Below, piece by piece: positions 24,380-37,300 of a stretch of DNA of 60,000 bases. The DNA is taken from contig CM060731.1 in NCBI GenBank assembly GCA_030704615.1, positions 3,226,001 through 3,286,000 of the forward strand, read 5' to 3'. Numbering within the stretch: the stretch's first letter is position 1; the number at the start of each line of letters is the position of its first letter. Below the pieces are notes generated by a model. The model saw nothing but the letters and a program-made list of their open reading frames with translations. It was not told where the DNA came from and searched no databases. Source of the DNA: Takakia lepidozioides (taxonomy: Eukaryota > Streptophyta > Takakiopsida > Takakiales > Takakiaceae). Made by a program: the position numbers and the translations under genes.

Positions 24380-24920
24380 TACATGGGTAATATTGATGTT
24401 GATATGTCATGTACTATATTAAAATATATATATGACACATTTTAATACATTAAAGCTATAGACATATGAAAAATATGCAAAAAGTGGGTTTATGAGTGCC
24501 ATCATTTAAGTGGGGATTAGTATTACGTTGAAGGTTGATATTTCATATTTATTAACAAAAGCATATAGCAAATTTTCATATTATGAGCCATATAAATATT
24601 TAAAAAAATGTGCGAGTATAAGCGGCTACGAGGATGAGTACAATAACAGTCATTTAAGTGGGCTAGTGTTCCATGACATGTTGATATTTCATACATTAAC
24701 AGAAAAGTATAGCACATATATCTCACCATATGTATATACAAAATATTATAAAATTGGGTTTAGGAGTGTCCTTTAAGTGGGTTAGTGTTGCATTACATGA
24801 CATATTAACAAAATGTAAGACAAACTTTCATACATGTAGCCATACACATATGAAAAAGTGTTGGAAATGGTTTTATGAGTGTCATTTAATTAGGTCAGTA
24901 TTACATTTGGACTCAGAGAT
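24380..24920. repeat. Diverged AT-rich tandem repeat, about four copies
   Basis: Recurrent blocks read roughly gagtgtcatttaagtgggttagt, followed by acatgttgatatttcatac and acatatgaaaaa, with a spacing of about 115-150 bp. Copies begin near 24488, 24640, 24765 and 24873, with a poorer one upstream. They are diverged and contain no coding potential. Confidence 0.6.
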
Positions 24921-27900
24921 TGGAATTTGGTAAAAGAGTTAGAAGTTTATATTAACAGGAAAGCCCACTTTGCTATTTTCACGAATTTCTGGCGACCAAA
25001 AGTACTTGAAATTCCATATCTTCCACACCGTAGGTCCAAAAATCATGAGACCAATCCGGTGCACCTCTCCTCATCGAGGACTTTCCAACGGTACCAAAAT
25101 CCTGGCCAGAGGTCCCACAGTTTGGGAGATCTCAACTACGCTACAAACAATATTGTGAACACCAATATTTTAAAAAAACCCATTTTTTTTATTTTTTTCC
25201 CCGACAAACACTCACAAATCAGCCTACCCCTTAATAAGAGTAGAAATAACAAATAACCTCTTTCTTGCTGTGAGGCGCTCCACCGAAAGAAGGCAAGATG
25301 CACCATGATCACATTGGTGGTTCTATGTAATTCACCTACTAACTAGTGGTAAGGATCGTAGAACCATTAAAGTCTCCAAAACGACAATTGTATGACATGA
25401 TGATTGCAATCAGCATCGTCATTTTGCTCTTGTGAAGACTGCAAAATTGTCACACGTGTGTTATACGTGGCTTAGAAATTCGGTAAAATAATTTGGGGGA
25501 TGCTTTGTCGTATGTGGATGACTTGTCATAGGATTTTATAGACAGATAAAGGAGTACAATTTTTGAATGAGATGTTTTCAATCAATCCTGGTATTGTGAA
25601 GTCATTATGATATTATATATAATCAAAACATGACATCAACTACAAATGCACTTTAGCATAGAGAGCTAAGATCACAACTATGTGTATTAATTATGTTAGC
25701 TCTAACCCCCATGCTCCAGGGATACTGCCTGAATCCTCCAAAAGTACCTTCAGATTGTACTCCTCCATTAAGTTTTAGTAAAATGTGAATATTGTTCTCA
25801 AAAGTCGTCATTAGTAGTACAGAGCAACTTTGCGCAGCCCCACTTCTAGTCACAACTGAAGGTCCGAAACTAGTTTTAGTGTGAAGCGGGAATAGGGTAT
25901 TATAGTTCCACGTCATTGCCCACATTTCTCTTGAAACTACCAGGACATAATAAGACATCATATCTGCCACATCATCATCGTATACATTCTTGAAGTTGCC
26001 CGGATTGCCTGGAACTAACAATAATAATAATAAGCTGAATTATGGAAATCATTTTTGTCAAATCTGCTCTAATACTTCTTTCTTTCTTTCACTGGAAATG
26101 AAAGAAGTAAATCCACTGGATGTTAAGCAAACTTTACATTTTTTTTCACATATTCAATGTAAATGTTACAGCACTTCCAAATATTACCGTGATTTCGTCA
26201 TAAACATGTTTCATTTTACTAATATTTTATGATAGTGCATGTAAATATGATAACAATAATAGCTAATGAAATATCAATATTAAATTTTTGGACAATTAAA
26301 AATATAATTTTATATAAGTTTAATATAAGTTTATTAATACATTATAATTACACATCAATCAAATCAAAAAATTGAAGAATCATGGTTTTCAGGGTTTTCT
26401 CTTACAATATAACAACATCGCGTGCCATTTCATGCATTTCAAAGGCTACTGCAGGCATTCGCTGCTAGTTCTCTGAATCTGCCTATGATCAGAACAATCT
26501 TGTCTATAGTGTCTCATTTGCTCACAAGACAACGCAACATCCCTCGGCTTAAGCAACGAAGCGAAAATAATATCGATGCAATGTAGAATATGAAGTCTGC
26601 CTTGACACTCTCTGAATCACTATGGATTTTTATTTTTTTTCTAAATTGCTCATGAGATTTCCACACGATGGCCACCTGACGAGCCATATAAACTATTAGC
26701 ACAACCTGTCACGCATGCATGAATATATCATGCAACAGATTTCATTCCTTACAAATACAGACGGAATATTCCAGTTACACTTGTCTCGATGTAATTCGGA
26801 GCTATGATGCTGCCTAGCATCCCTATTTCTATATGCACTTGTCCATCAATGACTCAGTGCATTTTTGAAACTTGCTTCTCGTCAGTGTATGTGATCTCAA
26901 ACATCTTTTCATTCATCTAAACAAACCTGCATATATCTACACATATCAATGCTCCTTAAAACTGTGTACTTTGTGAGTTGATCAGAATCGTGCATGAAGA
27001 AAAATCGTTTGTGTAAGTTTGACCGCCTATTTTGCTTCCTCGAGGGTCTGTTCTACCTTTCCTCAGAGATTCTCAATGACCTCCGTTAATTTCATACGAG
27101 GGATATGCACACAATAGATGCCCTGAACAAGGAATTGCCATGGTGTGATCATACATGTTAGAAGGTCAAGTCTAGAGCTTGCAAAGTGCCCCAATAACCT
27201 CGTCAAGATTGAGCCTTGTTTCCTACTCTCATCAAGTAGACGTCTTGGATGAATTTTTGGGTCTATCATTCATTAAATTGTGCATGTTTAACATGTAGTT
27301 AACAACAAAGACACGTTGCTAGCAATGCATGTAGAGACCAACTTTCTGCAATGAGCAGCTTGCCAGAGGGATTTGGGATTGAGAGTGGAGACAAGCAGAA
27401 CAAAGCGAGAGTGGAGAGAACAAAGTGAGAGGGAGAGAACATGTTTTACGAGGGTAATGTTGGTACAATTGGAGGAGGGTCGAGTACATGAGATCTTGTT
27501 TCAAGCATCAAGACATACGTGACACTGATCGATAGTGGAGAGAAACATGCTTCACTACGGTACGACACAAGATCCTTCCTCCGACTCTTGGATTTATGTT
27601 CTTCTGGTTTTTCTTCCCGTCATGATCTGCTCTCCATTTCCTGTCGAACTGAATTTTTCATTTTCACTGTGAGATCGTGCTATATGAGATCGCATTTTAC
27701 ATACGGCTTTCTCGAGTTCCAGCACAAATACCTCAACTAGAATCAACATGTATTCCTTGGCACCTATACATGGTACTGGAACATGCCAAATCGTGTAAAT
27801 TAATTATCACCAAGAAGAGTCTTGGTGCGTGGGTGGGGGTCTCTTTGAGCTTTAGCTTAGCAAAAGTCACTGATGTGGGTACAGAGTAAATAGCGTGTAC

Positions 27901-27963
27901 ACATATCTGTAATTTAATAAACAAGATCTGATCTTTACATGCTTGCAAAGCTTAGGATCTGAG

Positions 27964-29969
27964 GGGGATTCCTAAACCGTGAGCAGAAAATTCCGCGAGC
28001 AGAATTCTGCTCACGCTTTTGGATGTCCTCACCTATAACCGCGGACACCTATTCGGCTTAGAGGACCTATTACTGCGGGTAGTGTCCAGTATAACATGCA
28101 TACCAATTCAACGTTATGGATGAATGACGGATGAATGATGGATGAATGGCACATGGATTAATGTAGTTTGTGATTGAATGCAAAATTTAAAAGCATTTTT
28201 TAGTAGTGGTTGCCAAATCCCCTAAGCTCCAGAGTAAACCTCTGTCAGAGGGTTGTGGTTGTCCTTTCACCCAGTATCCTAAGTCGAGAGAGATGCTGAC
28301 ACCCAATTGCAAAGAAGGTGGAGAGGCCATTTGGTGCTTTAATATACATCGTTTGAAAACAGCCGATTCATTCCGACAAAGAATATCCACTACTACTGGA
28401 GTCGGAGTCCAAAACGAAGGAGAGGATTTTGTGCAGAGCTTTGTTGTCATGTCCTTCTTCCATGTGACCAAAAATGCATGTTGGGTAAATGCCAGGTCTT
28501 TTGCTTGCAAAGCAGGGGTTGGGTTCATTTGCAAGTTTTTCAATTTTTATTTTTATTTTTATTTTATTTTATTTTTCCCCGAATGTGCCAGATTAAGGTG
28601 TCGTCAACAACACCTTAATCTACCGTAATCTGGCTAGTCTTTTGGTGTGTTATTTGGGGTGAATGGCATCTACAAATTGCTCGGACCACATAACTTCTGA
28701 TTCGTTGTCATGTCATTTCTCCATGTGACCAGAAATCTATGCTGGGTAAATGCTAGGTCTTTTACTTGCAAAGCAGGGGTTGGGTTCATTTGCAAGTTTT
28801 CCAATTTTTTTTTTTAATTTATTTTTTCCCGAATGTGCCAGATTAAGGTGTCGTCAACGACACATTAATCTGGCTGGTCTTCTAGTGTGTTATTTGGGGT
28901 GAATGGCATCTACAAATTGCTCGGACCACGTAACTTATGATTCATTGTCATGTACTTCTTTTATGTGACCATAAATCCATACTGGGTTAACGGTCTTTTG
29001 CTTGCAAAGCAAGGGTTGGGTTCATTTGCAAGTTTTTCAAAAAAAATAAAAAAAATAAAAAAATAAATTATTATTATTATTGTTATTATTATTATTATTT
29101 TTCCCCGAATGTGCCAGATTAAGGTGTCGTTGACGACACCTTAATCTGGCTGGTCTTTTGGTGTGCTATTTGGGGTGAATGGCATCTACAAATTACTCTG
29201 CTTATGATTCGTTGTTATGTCCTTCTTCCAGGTGACCAAAAATCCATGCTGGGTAAACGCCATGTCTTTTGTTGCGAAGCAAGGGCTTGGTTCATTTGCA
29301 AGTTTTCAAAATAATAATAATAAAATAATAATTTTTTATTTTTATTTGATTGTCCCCGAATGTGCCAGATTAAGGTGTCGTAGATTAAGGTGTCGTCAAC
29401 GACACCTTAATCTGGCTGGTCTTCTAGTGTGCTATTTGGGGTGAATGACATTTACAAATTGTTTGGCTTATGATTCGTTGTCATGTCCTTATTCCATGTG
29501 ACCAGAAATCCATGTTGGGTAAACGCCAGGTCTTTTGCTTGCAAAGGAATGTGCCAGATGAAGGTGGCGTTGACGCCAGCTTGATCTGGCTGGTCTTTTG
29601 GGCCGGAATATTCAAGCTGCCGCCAAATTAAAATACACTTATTTAAACTCAACAACACATGGATCCCTGCGCACATGTTGTTGCAGTCATCCAAGGTTCA
29701 CTCATCTGGGCAATTTTTCATCCGATTCATCCGACAGTTTTTCATCGCACATTTGTGCCTTATTGTCGTCATGGAGTCTGTCTGTCTGTCTTCGGTCCGA
29801 TGGAGAGAAGATTGTGCCGTTGTAGTGGAGTTTGTGTCCACGGCAATAGGCCCACTTGTTCCCTCGCTTTTAGGGTCCACATCAATAATCTGCTCACGCT
29901 TACAATCTGCTCACGCTTGGGGGAATCTGCTCACGGATAAAAGAATCTGCTCATGCCTTTGCTGCCCTC
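27964..29969. mobile_element. Candidate non-autonomous DNA transposon, about 2.0 kb
   Basis: The segment is bounded by a perfect 9-bp direct repeat, GGATCTGAG, at 27955-27963 and 29970-29978. Nine base pairs is the typical Mutator-like target-site duplication. Just inside, copies of the motif TCTGCTCACG occur in inverted orientation: as its complement at 27979 and 27994 on the left, and at 29889, 29906, 29926 and 29946 on the right, about 20 bp apart. Such subterminal arrays often bind a transposase. The interior has no transposase and is dominated by hairpin-containing tandem repeats. The terminal inverted repeats proper are poor, so the class is uncertain. Confidence 0.5.
28444..29600. repeat. 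Tandem array of ~260-bp units each with a near-perfect hairpin
   Basis: The phrase ttgtcatgtccttcttcc recurs at 28444, 28705, 28945, 29212 and 29478 (spacing 261, 240, 267, 266). Each unit contains ttgcttgcaaagcaggg, an A/T-rich stretch of variable length and composition, then gaatgtgccagattaaggtg opening a palindrome. The hairpins lie at about 28588-28620, 28837-28874, 29113-29150, 29363-29415 and 29553-29590. The cleanest (29113-29150) has an 18-bp perfect stem and a 2-base loop. Confidence 0.9.
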
Positions 29970-30141
29970 GGATCTGAGCTGTGGCAAGTTCTGACAACGT
30001 CGACGTGTTTTGTTGGGGTGGGCAGTATTGGCAACCAAGGACTTTGGGGTGACAGATACCATAAGTATAGTTGAAATCAACCAACCTATTGAACATGTCA
30101 GCTATATACCGAGTTATAATGTACGATTGAATATTGTATAA

Positions 30142-31057
30142 TAGTCTTGAATCTTTCCGGATCTTCCAAACATGACAAACATTGAACTTTCCAGTAAAGA
30201 GACATCCAAGACTATGACTTAAATATGAACATGCTTAGACTTGTGTGTGAAACAGGTGATCGTGGAAAACACAAACGAAGGGGTGGACTATAGCTTAGAG
30301 TGTACATGTGACTCTCAGCACCCAAAAGGTAATACATGTCCACACTCGTTTGTCGGACCTCATTCTTGGTAATTGGTTTGTTTCTCGTGATGCCAGAAAC
30401 TGTTTCATTCTCTTGAATGTTATATTATGTGATGTGAGGATCATACTCGACATAAGTTTGCCTCAAAGTATACTATAGATACATTTATGATAGAGTCTAA
30501 GTTCAAAGTGTCCGAGCCTACCTTAGTTACAAATTTTAAGTGTGTCCTTGGGAGTCTACTATTTTAAGAGTACAATAGTTTCAGTTTAAGCTAAGATAGT
30601 TTCGAGTTAGTGTGTATGTATTTGGTATGTAGTTTGTTTCAAAGTATAATTATATAGTCTTGAATCTTTCGGGGTCTTCCAAACATGGCAATATTGAATT
30701 TTCCAGTAAGGAGACATCCAAGACTATGACTTAAATGTGAACATGTTGGACCTATGTGTGGAACAGATGAACGTGGAAAACACAAACGGAGGGGTGGACT
30801 ATAGCTTAGAGTGTATATGCGACTCTGGGCACCCAAAAGGTAATGCCTGTCCATACTCGTTTGTCAGATCTCATTCCTGGTATTTGGCTTGTTTCTCGTG
30901 ATGCCAGAAATAGTTTCGTTCTCTTGAATGTTATGTTATGTGATGTGAGGATCATACTCGACATAAGTTTGCTTCAAAGTATATAGATACATATTTTATA
31001 AAGTCTAAGTTCAAAGTGTCCGAGCCTACCTTAGTTATAACTTTTAAGTGTGTCCTC
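30142..31057. repeat. Two direct copies of a ~405-bp sequence, period 513 bp
   Basis: Copy 1 runs from about 30142 to 30550 and copy 2 from about 30655 to 31057. Both begin tagtcttgaatctttc and end near ttaagtgtgtcct, and share long stretches such as acacaaacg and gatgtgaggatcatactcg. They differ by scattered substitutions and small indels, so the duplication is not very recent. Confidence 0.9.
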
Positions 31058-32151
31058 GCCATAAATACTTTTGTTTATATATTATTTTGTCTCTAAAGCA
31101 TACACGATTATCCAGTAAAACATGTTAGGTAGATATAGATCTTCCATTGCGTTTTGTCACACAAGCAATGTTTGGACAAATAATATTTAAATTTCAGTTT
31201 GCTTTAAGCATATAACAGATTGTAATGCAGACAATGAATGTATGACAAAAATGGATTTGTGGTGGCAGTAATGTTGTGATTTGTTCGATTGGAGCTCAAG
31301 GATTTTGTTTTGACCTTTTGCAAACTTATCAGGTAATCCAACTCTATTGATCATAATGGATCTATGCTCAAGAGGCAGTCACTGGGGCGTCCTGGGTAAA
31401 ATATGATGGCCAAAGCTAGCATGCTTGACTGTTTTTTTTTTGTCTATAAGAGTAAATAATGTGAGGATTTTGAGGACACGAAATGTTATTCTATCTTTTC
31501 TAAGTAATAGAGCAATTACAGTTCTTTGTTTCATTGATGGAGATTAGTAGGTGTGTCTGAGTAAACTGAACGTGAGAGAGAGAGAAGACTCCGGCCAAAG
31601 CCTGCGTAACTAAGAGCCACTTCGCCTTACGGCTACTATCCCCTTTCGGGGGTGGGCCCTATAAAAGACTGAATGTGACAAGTAGTTTAGCCGTAAAATT
31701 ATTCTATATTCATTGTGTTTTGTTGTCATACGATCAATGGGTAGTAATCTTGAGCAGATACATTGCAGAAATCACGATTTGAAAAATTACACTATAGGAA
31801 CCTCAAGTAACAGATAAATTGATGGATTGATAGTGATGCAATTTGTGTTTATGACGACTTTTTCTTAGTGTGATCTCTAAAGCCATGGGCTTCCTTGAGT
31901 CTTAATTGTGGGTTTTGGATTTTTCGTGTCGTTCGTGGAGATTACGTAGACAGAAAGTGGTACACGCCATTACCTAGATACACATTGTTGTTCGAAAGAT
32001 TATTTCGATGTACATATGTTTATATAAATGTATATTTTTTGATGGATTTCAACTGTATGTTCAAATTAATCTCAACACATTGTTTGTTGGAGTTCTACAA
32101 ATAACTTATGTTTCGTTTCTTTTGCTTGTGTTTCATAGAATGAAAAGATAG

Positions 32152-32343
32152 GGTGGATCTGTAATCACGACAATTGATACTTTGACCCCTAATCTTCGAG
32201 GCAGCACCTTTGAAGGGCGTATCCTTAATCGGAAAGCCGGCCGATGTTTCTACATTGTGATCTGGACTGATGAGGATGGATTCAGCACAGTCACTTTGAC
32301 TTTGGAAGAGCTTCTAGCCAATGTGCATTCTCACAAGCTTTAA
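32152..32343 (+). CDS. Orphan exon-like open frame, 63 codons, no start codon
   Basis: The frame opens just after a TAG at 32149-32151 and runs to TAA at 32341-32343 without an ATG. The translation has balanced, protein-like composition, including STFEGRILNRKAG and FYIVIWTDEDG and ending LEELLANVHSHKL. A pyrimidine-rich stretch ending in an AG lies just upstream, so it could be a terminal exon or a remnant of a mobile-element protein. The Y-V-W-D-x-DG spacing recalls small beta-barrel (Tudor-like) modules, but that is only a resemblance. No upstream partner exon was found. Confidence 0.4.
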   Translation, partial: GGSVITTIDTLTPNLRGSTFEGRILNRKAGRCFYIVIWTDEDGFSTVTLTLEELLANVHSHKL

Positions 32344-33784
32344 GTGGAAAATCATATCCGACTGGAAAGTTTTTCAATCAAGCCCAAGTCTAAATTTTGC
32401 ACATGATGACTGTCCGTACATGCTCATTCTGTCGTCTCCCATGTGTTGTTGGCATATCCTACATCCACACTCGGCCCTATCCGTTTTCAAACCCTCATAA
32501 AAATTCAATTCGGAATGGTGAAAGCAGGGATATGACTTTTTAAATACATTTCAAACAATGAGATGACCATAACACTATAGGCCGCAATGTTCTCAAATAT
32601 TTTGCATAAGTTTCAAGTGCCACGAATGGACGAAACACGCACCTCAACATTAATAAGACATAGGGATAATTGGTGCTCAGTTCTTCAGGTACTGACAGCA
32701 TATAAATTGACTTTGTGCAAAAAATCTGACAAGGAAGACCCAATGACACAAATAAACATTATTCCCGATCCACGCCTACTGACAGCTTGGAAAAAGAAAT
32801 GGGCAAAGACATGATCTGCAACATTAAGTCATGCTATGATTAGTGCTGAAATTGCTAGTGGTTAACCAAACACTTGTTCCTCCATTGTTACCATACCTAC
32901 GGCTCTGCAAGTCGAAAGCTTTTCCAGTCTCTGCATCAGGGATGTCTATCGCAGTGCCCTAATTTGGTTCTCGCACTATGGCAACAATAGGATTACCGCT
33001 GGTGCAAACAACTATCCCTGCAAATTCCTTTGACCTAGCACCAGACACTTCCAGAATTGTGGGTACTGATGCTCTCTCTCCCTCCTTTGGAAATCTACCA
33101 TCCAAAATGAATTTCCCACATTCCACTCTTTCTCAATCACTCAAAATATTTTCCTGCTATGTAAACGAGCTGCACACAATATAACTACCCAGCACAACCT
33201 CACGAACCTCGTGCATACGCAAAACTATTCATCCAAGGCATTTTATTCATCACAAATACGGATGGAATATTCCCATTACACGTTTCTCGATTTCATTCGA
33301 AGCGTAATCGGAAGTATCGGTGCTAAGCGTCAAAACCCATTGTGTAGTCCTACCTTAGGGCAGGGCCAACCAATTCATATTGAAAATGAAATGAACATCA
33401 TCATCGCTTATCAACATCGTTAATACACCCAAAAATATTGTTACGGCATAAAGACAAAATAACGTATAAATGGAAAATGGATGGAATAATGTATGAAGTT
33501 AATGCACGCGTGTGTGATCTTTGTCAAAGATGGTAGGCTAGGTAGTCTCCGACATATTGAATCTTTCACACCTTCTCTTTAGAGTAACATGGAATTGAAG
33601 GGAGTGTAACTTCAATTCGGGTAACAGTGGTTGGGTCATAGAGAGGGAATGTAAACTCCGATCAGGTTACACGGTAGGGAATATAACTCCACTCACTGTA
33701 ACTCCCCGAAATTTGACCAAGTCCAAATTTGGCTAAGTTTAAAATGGAATTTTTCCTCGCTTCTCTAATTTGAGTAACATGGCA

Positions 33785-34281
33785 TGTAAGGACTGGATTC
33801 CGACCTGCTTGCTTATTGGGCATGAATGAATGACATTGCGGAGGAGATAAGATGACGGCGCTCATCCATGGTAACGAATGGAGCATAGGATGATTTTTTC
33901 AGCTTGATATGTTTGTCTTTTAGTTAACAGTTAGATTAGGGATTAGATTAGGTGATGTGGCCGAAATGAGTGGCTTAGCTGGAGAGACATTTGGCTAACC
34001 AATGGCAGACAACCATTTGGTCTAGATAGGATTACAGACTTAAGTACTATATAAATCAAGCACTCAATGGATCTGGGTGGTGGATTTTGAGCACAAGTGA
34101 GTAGTGTGTACTGTTGCTGTGATTGATTGTATGTATAAGCATTTGGATGAATGTGAGTTGGTAAAGGGCTTTCTAAGCAACAGATCCCTTCCTAGTTAGC
34201 GAAACATTGCCTTACTGAGCTACAACCCTCCTATAGGTAATACCGGACTAGAAGGGGAATATATCCCCGGCCCCGGAATCT
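33785..34281 (+). repeat. 5' LTR of the Ty3/gypsy element
   Basis: It shares long nearly identical blocks with 46442-47026, including ttagattagggattagatta, gtactatataaatcaagcac (a TATA-like promoter box) and the terminal ccccggccccggaatct. The first 96 bases match 40990-41085. The base run following it (ttggtggagatggg) is where a primer-binding site would lie. Confidence 0.85.
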
Positions 34282-34319
34282 TGGTGGAGATGGGCGGCAT
34301 TGCGAGAAACTATTGCTAA

Positions 34320-37300
34320 CAGATGAACTTGTATCATTTTTGTGGCACCTGTTTTGGCAAAAAGATACAATGTGCAAAGAAGAAGCAGGATGGCGGCGCT
34401 CTGTGTTCGTGGTTTGTTTCTAACTGTCTCTACTCTGTGCAAACCCGCGAACTGTGTCTGCGTTGCACGCCATGGCCGCTCCTTCTAGCTCAATCTGTTT
34501 GTCCACAGGTCACGATTGACCTAAATTTTGAGTTAACATTTTTGCATGAGTTGCGTACCCGCTTGAGTGAGGATATTTGTAAGTACGCCCCTTTTGATGC
34601 CAGTGAACCTTGGACAAGGGAGGAGATCGGGCTTGATACTCCATCTGACCACTGGGTCGCTCAGTTTGAAGCTAAGGCGGCAGAAGAAGCTGCAAAGGTG
34701 GTGACGACAGCAGCCCAAAAGAGGGAGCAGAAACGGAAGGTGGAGCAAGCTCTCCAAGGGGCCGGCCTGGGCTGGGAAACTTTTACAGGAGTTGCACACG
34801 GAGGAAATAGCCAAGAGAATCCCTTTTGCTGTGCTTAAAGAACGCATGCGAGCTGGTGAGTTGTTCAGCTGGGCAGAAGTTGGAGTGCCCAAGTTTACGG
34901 TATCTCGTGAGATTGGCCGTGATCTAGAGAGTTTTGCACACCCTCACAAGCCCAGCCCTCTCAGACTGTGGGAATTCATCAAGGGTGGCACGACGATTGT
35001 CTTTGCCAATCTGCGCTCAGCAGGCACTAAGGCCCCTGACCCTACCTGGGAAGAGGTCGTGGCGGGCGTTCACGCACAACGATTCACGCATTCGGCAGAG
35101 GACATCGTCAAGTTCGAACGCATAGGGCTGACACAAATTGATGCGGCGGCTGAGTACCCTCCTCACATGCTGGTGGTCAAAGAGAGTGTTGTACGCACCA
35201 TTGTGAAAGGTCTCCTTTTGGCTTAATACTGACCGTGAGGTTTGGCAGCAATTGGGGGAGGCAGTTTATCTTTTGCCCAAGCATAAGTACATCAGCAGCC
35301 ACTGTGTGGCTAATTGGGAAGATTATATACAGGCCCCTTTTGATAGAAGGTACTCTTAAACCCTTCCCATGCCAGTTTACACTAGGTCTATGTTGGACAA
35401 AGAGGCTGAAGAAATGGTAGCTGGTCTGAGCGAATTAGAGGCTCGTCGAGACAGAGAAATGGCTGCTGAACAGCATAAGGACACACAAGGTGAGACCTCC
35501 GTGGGTAACGTCAAAACTGACAAAGCAAATGTTGTGCCGGACTCTACTTTAGATGTAGAGGAACTTTGTGAGGCCATGGGTGTGGTGTCCAATTGTCCAC
35601 CTTTAATGAAAATGTTGATTCAGCATAACACCTATGTATCCACCGCCATTAAGTCCCCTGACTATGCAAAGAAAATGCACAAACAACCCTATCCTGACTT
35701 CAACCTAGGAGATGACTTTGAATCGTTCTTGGACTTCTTTGACATCAGTCGTGAGATCAATTCAGTTCCATCTAGGTTTGTTGTGAAGGCTTTCCGTGTG
35801 TGCTTGAAAGGTGAAGCCCGAAAAATCTTTGAGTCCAGTATCAAGGGCAAAAGTTAGCTTCCTTGGGAGGAAGCCAAGGCTTTGGCAGGCCGCTTGTTTC
35901 GCGAGGCGAAACCCATAGCTTACATAGTGCCCGAACTAACTTTTGTTCCTGGTGACAGTTTGTGGAAATATTACACTAACCTTCGCATGGCAGTTTGTAA
36001 GGCTGTGGATGACACTGAACGATCAGCTATCATTAAACATTGTTTTATCAAGGGCCTGCCACCAACTGAAAGAGTCTTCTTGCAAAAACAACATTATCAT
36101 CATAAAGACGAAATGGTGGGACTGTTGGAAGAAAGGCTTAGATTAAAAGCTGCCAAGAGTGGCGTGCCTCATTCATCCCCCACCAAGGCAACCCACTTTT
36201 TGGCTAACTCTGGCGGTACTGACATTGCTGATGCTCATATTGGGGGTAAGCCTTGCACAGAGGAGCTGCTTCCTGCCATAGTCCAGGAGCTGCACCAGTT
36301 TCGCAATGAGGTCCAAGACCAACTTTTAGCCATGAAGAGTGAAGTCAACTGGTGGGCTTCGAATGCTGACTCAAAAGACCCTCAAGGTCAAGGTAACAAG
36401 TCCACTGGCTTGCGTGGAAAACCTCCCACAGGTCCAAGGTATGTGAACCGGGCTTCCTTACCTGCTTGCATGATTTGCAAATCTACTGAGCACTACACCA
36501 GATGGTGTCCCTTTCAGTCAGATTTACCAGCTCAAAGAGAAAAAGGGTTTAAACAACGGAGGTCGTTTGTGAGGGTGCCAGGCGATCACAACCTGAACCC
36601 TAAAACTATGGTAAGCGCGGTCCTTTCCCAAGATTTCAAATTGTTGCATTGTGAATCGCTTCGCAGACCCAGTAAGCTCCGTGTTCACCCTCTTATGACC
36701 CAATGCCATGTTGGTCATTTGTCCTTTCCTGCATCATTGATACTGGTTGCACGATGTCTGCCATTCCCCTCAGTGTTGTTCGTGTGTTGGGACTTAAGCT
36801 GCAATCTGCTAAAGGGCTGGAAGTCACCATTGCAGATGGCACGGCCTATGAACCTCTTTGCCTCGTTACTTTACCTGTTCGCATAAGTAGCAAGACTGTT
36901 ACTCTCACCTGCATCATCATGCTTGGTGAGCAATTCTTACTTGGCTTAGACTGGATGAAGGAAGCAGAAGCCAACATAGATCTGATGGACAGCACTATGT
37001 GTCTTCACAATGGAGAAGGCCACCCCTACAAGGTAAGCCTTTCCCCTGTTTCCCTTGCGTTGGGCACCTCGATGGCCAACTTTGCCAAATTAAAACTACA
37101 GGCTGCTAGCATGCGGGAACATGTGGGTTTGAATTACAATTAGGCTCAATTTAGCCAATATGAAGCTGCTGATGGCTGCCTTCATCAATGGCAGTTCCCC
37201 TCCCCAGGTCAGAAGAGTGGCCCCCCTTTACCTGTTCCCAAGAATATCATGTTGCTATGATCCCCTATTGACTTTGTGCTACCTGCGTTCTCTCAGCATT

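Larger units (their letters stand above)
23342..27963. other. AT-rich intergenic region with simple repeats
   Basis: The first few hundred bases are the presumed RCC2 promoter, with a long CT microsatellite at 23437-23475. Around 24040-24130 a degenerate short repeat of the type cgtcaccatgtcatcat occurs. A diverged tandem array lies at 24380-24920. The rest is strongly AT-rich without recognisable coding sequence. One segment (26728-26815) resembles 33231-33320. Confidence 0.5.
29979..33784. other. AT-rich intergenic region
   Basis: It contains a two-copy direct duplication (30142-31057) and one coding-like orphan segment (32152-32343). Near 31640-31670 there is a short GC-rich hairpin, cccctttcggggg. 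The remainder shows no coding or RNA-gene signal that I can support. Confidence 0.45.

Noticed and set aside
31580-31680. GC-rich segment with a cccctttcggggg hairpin, considered as a structured RNA
   Set aside because: It is a single short stem without conserved context, tRNA boxes or pol III signals.
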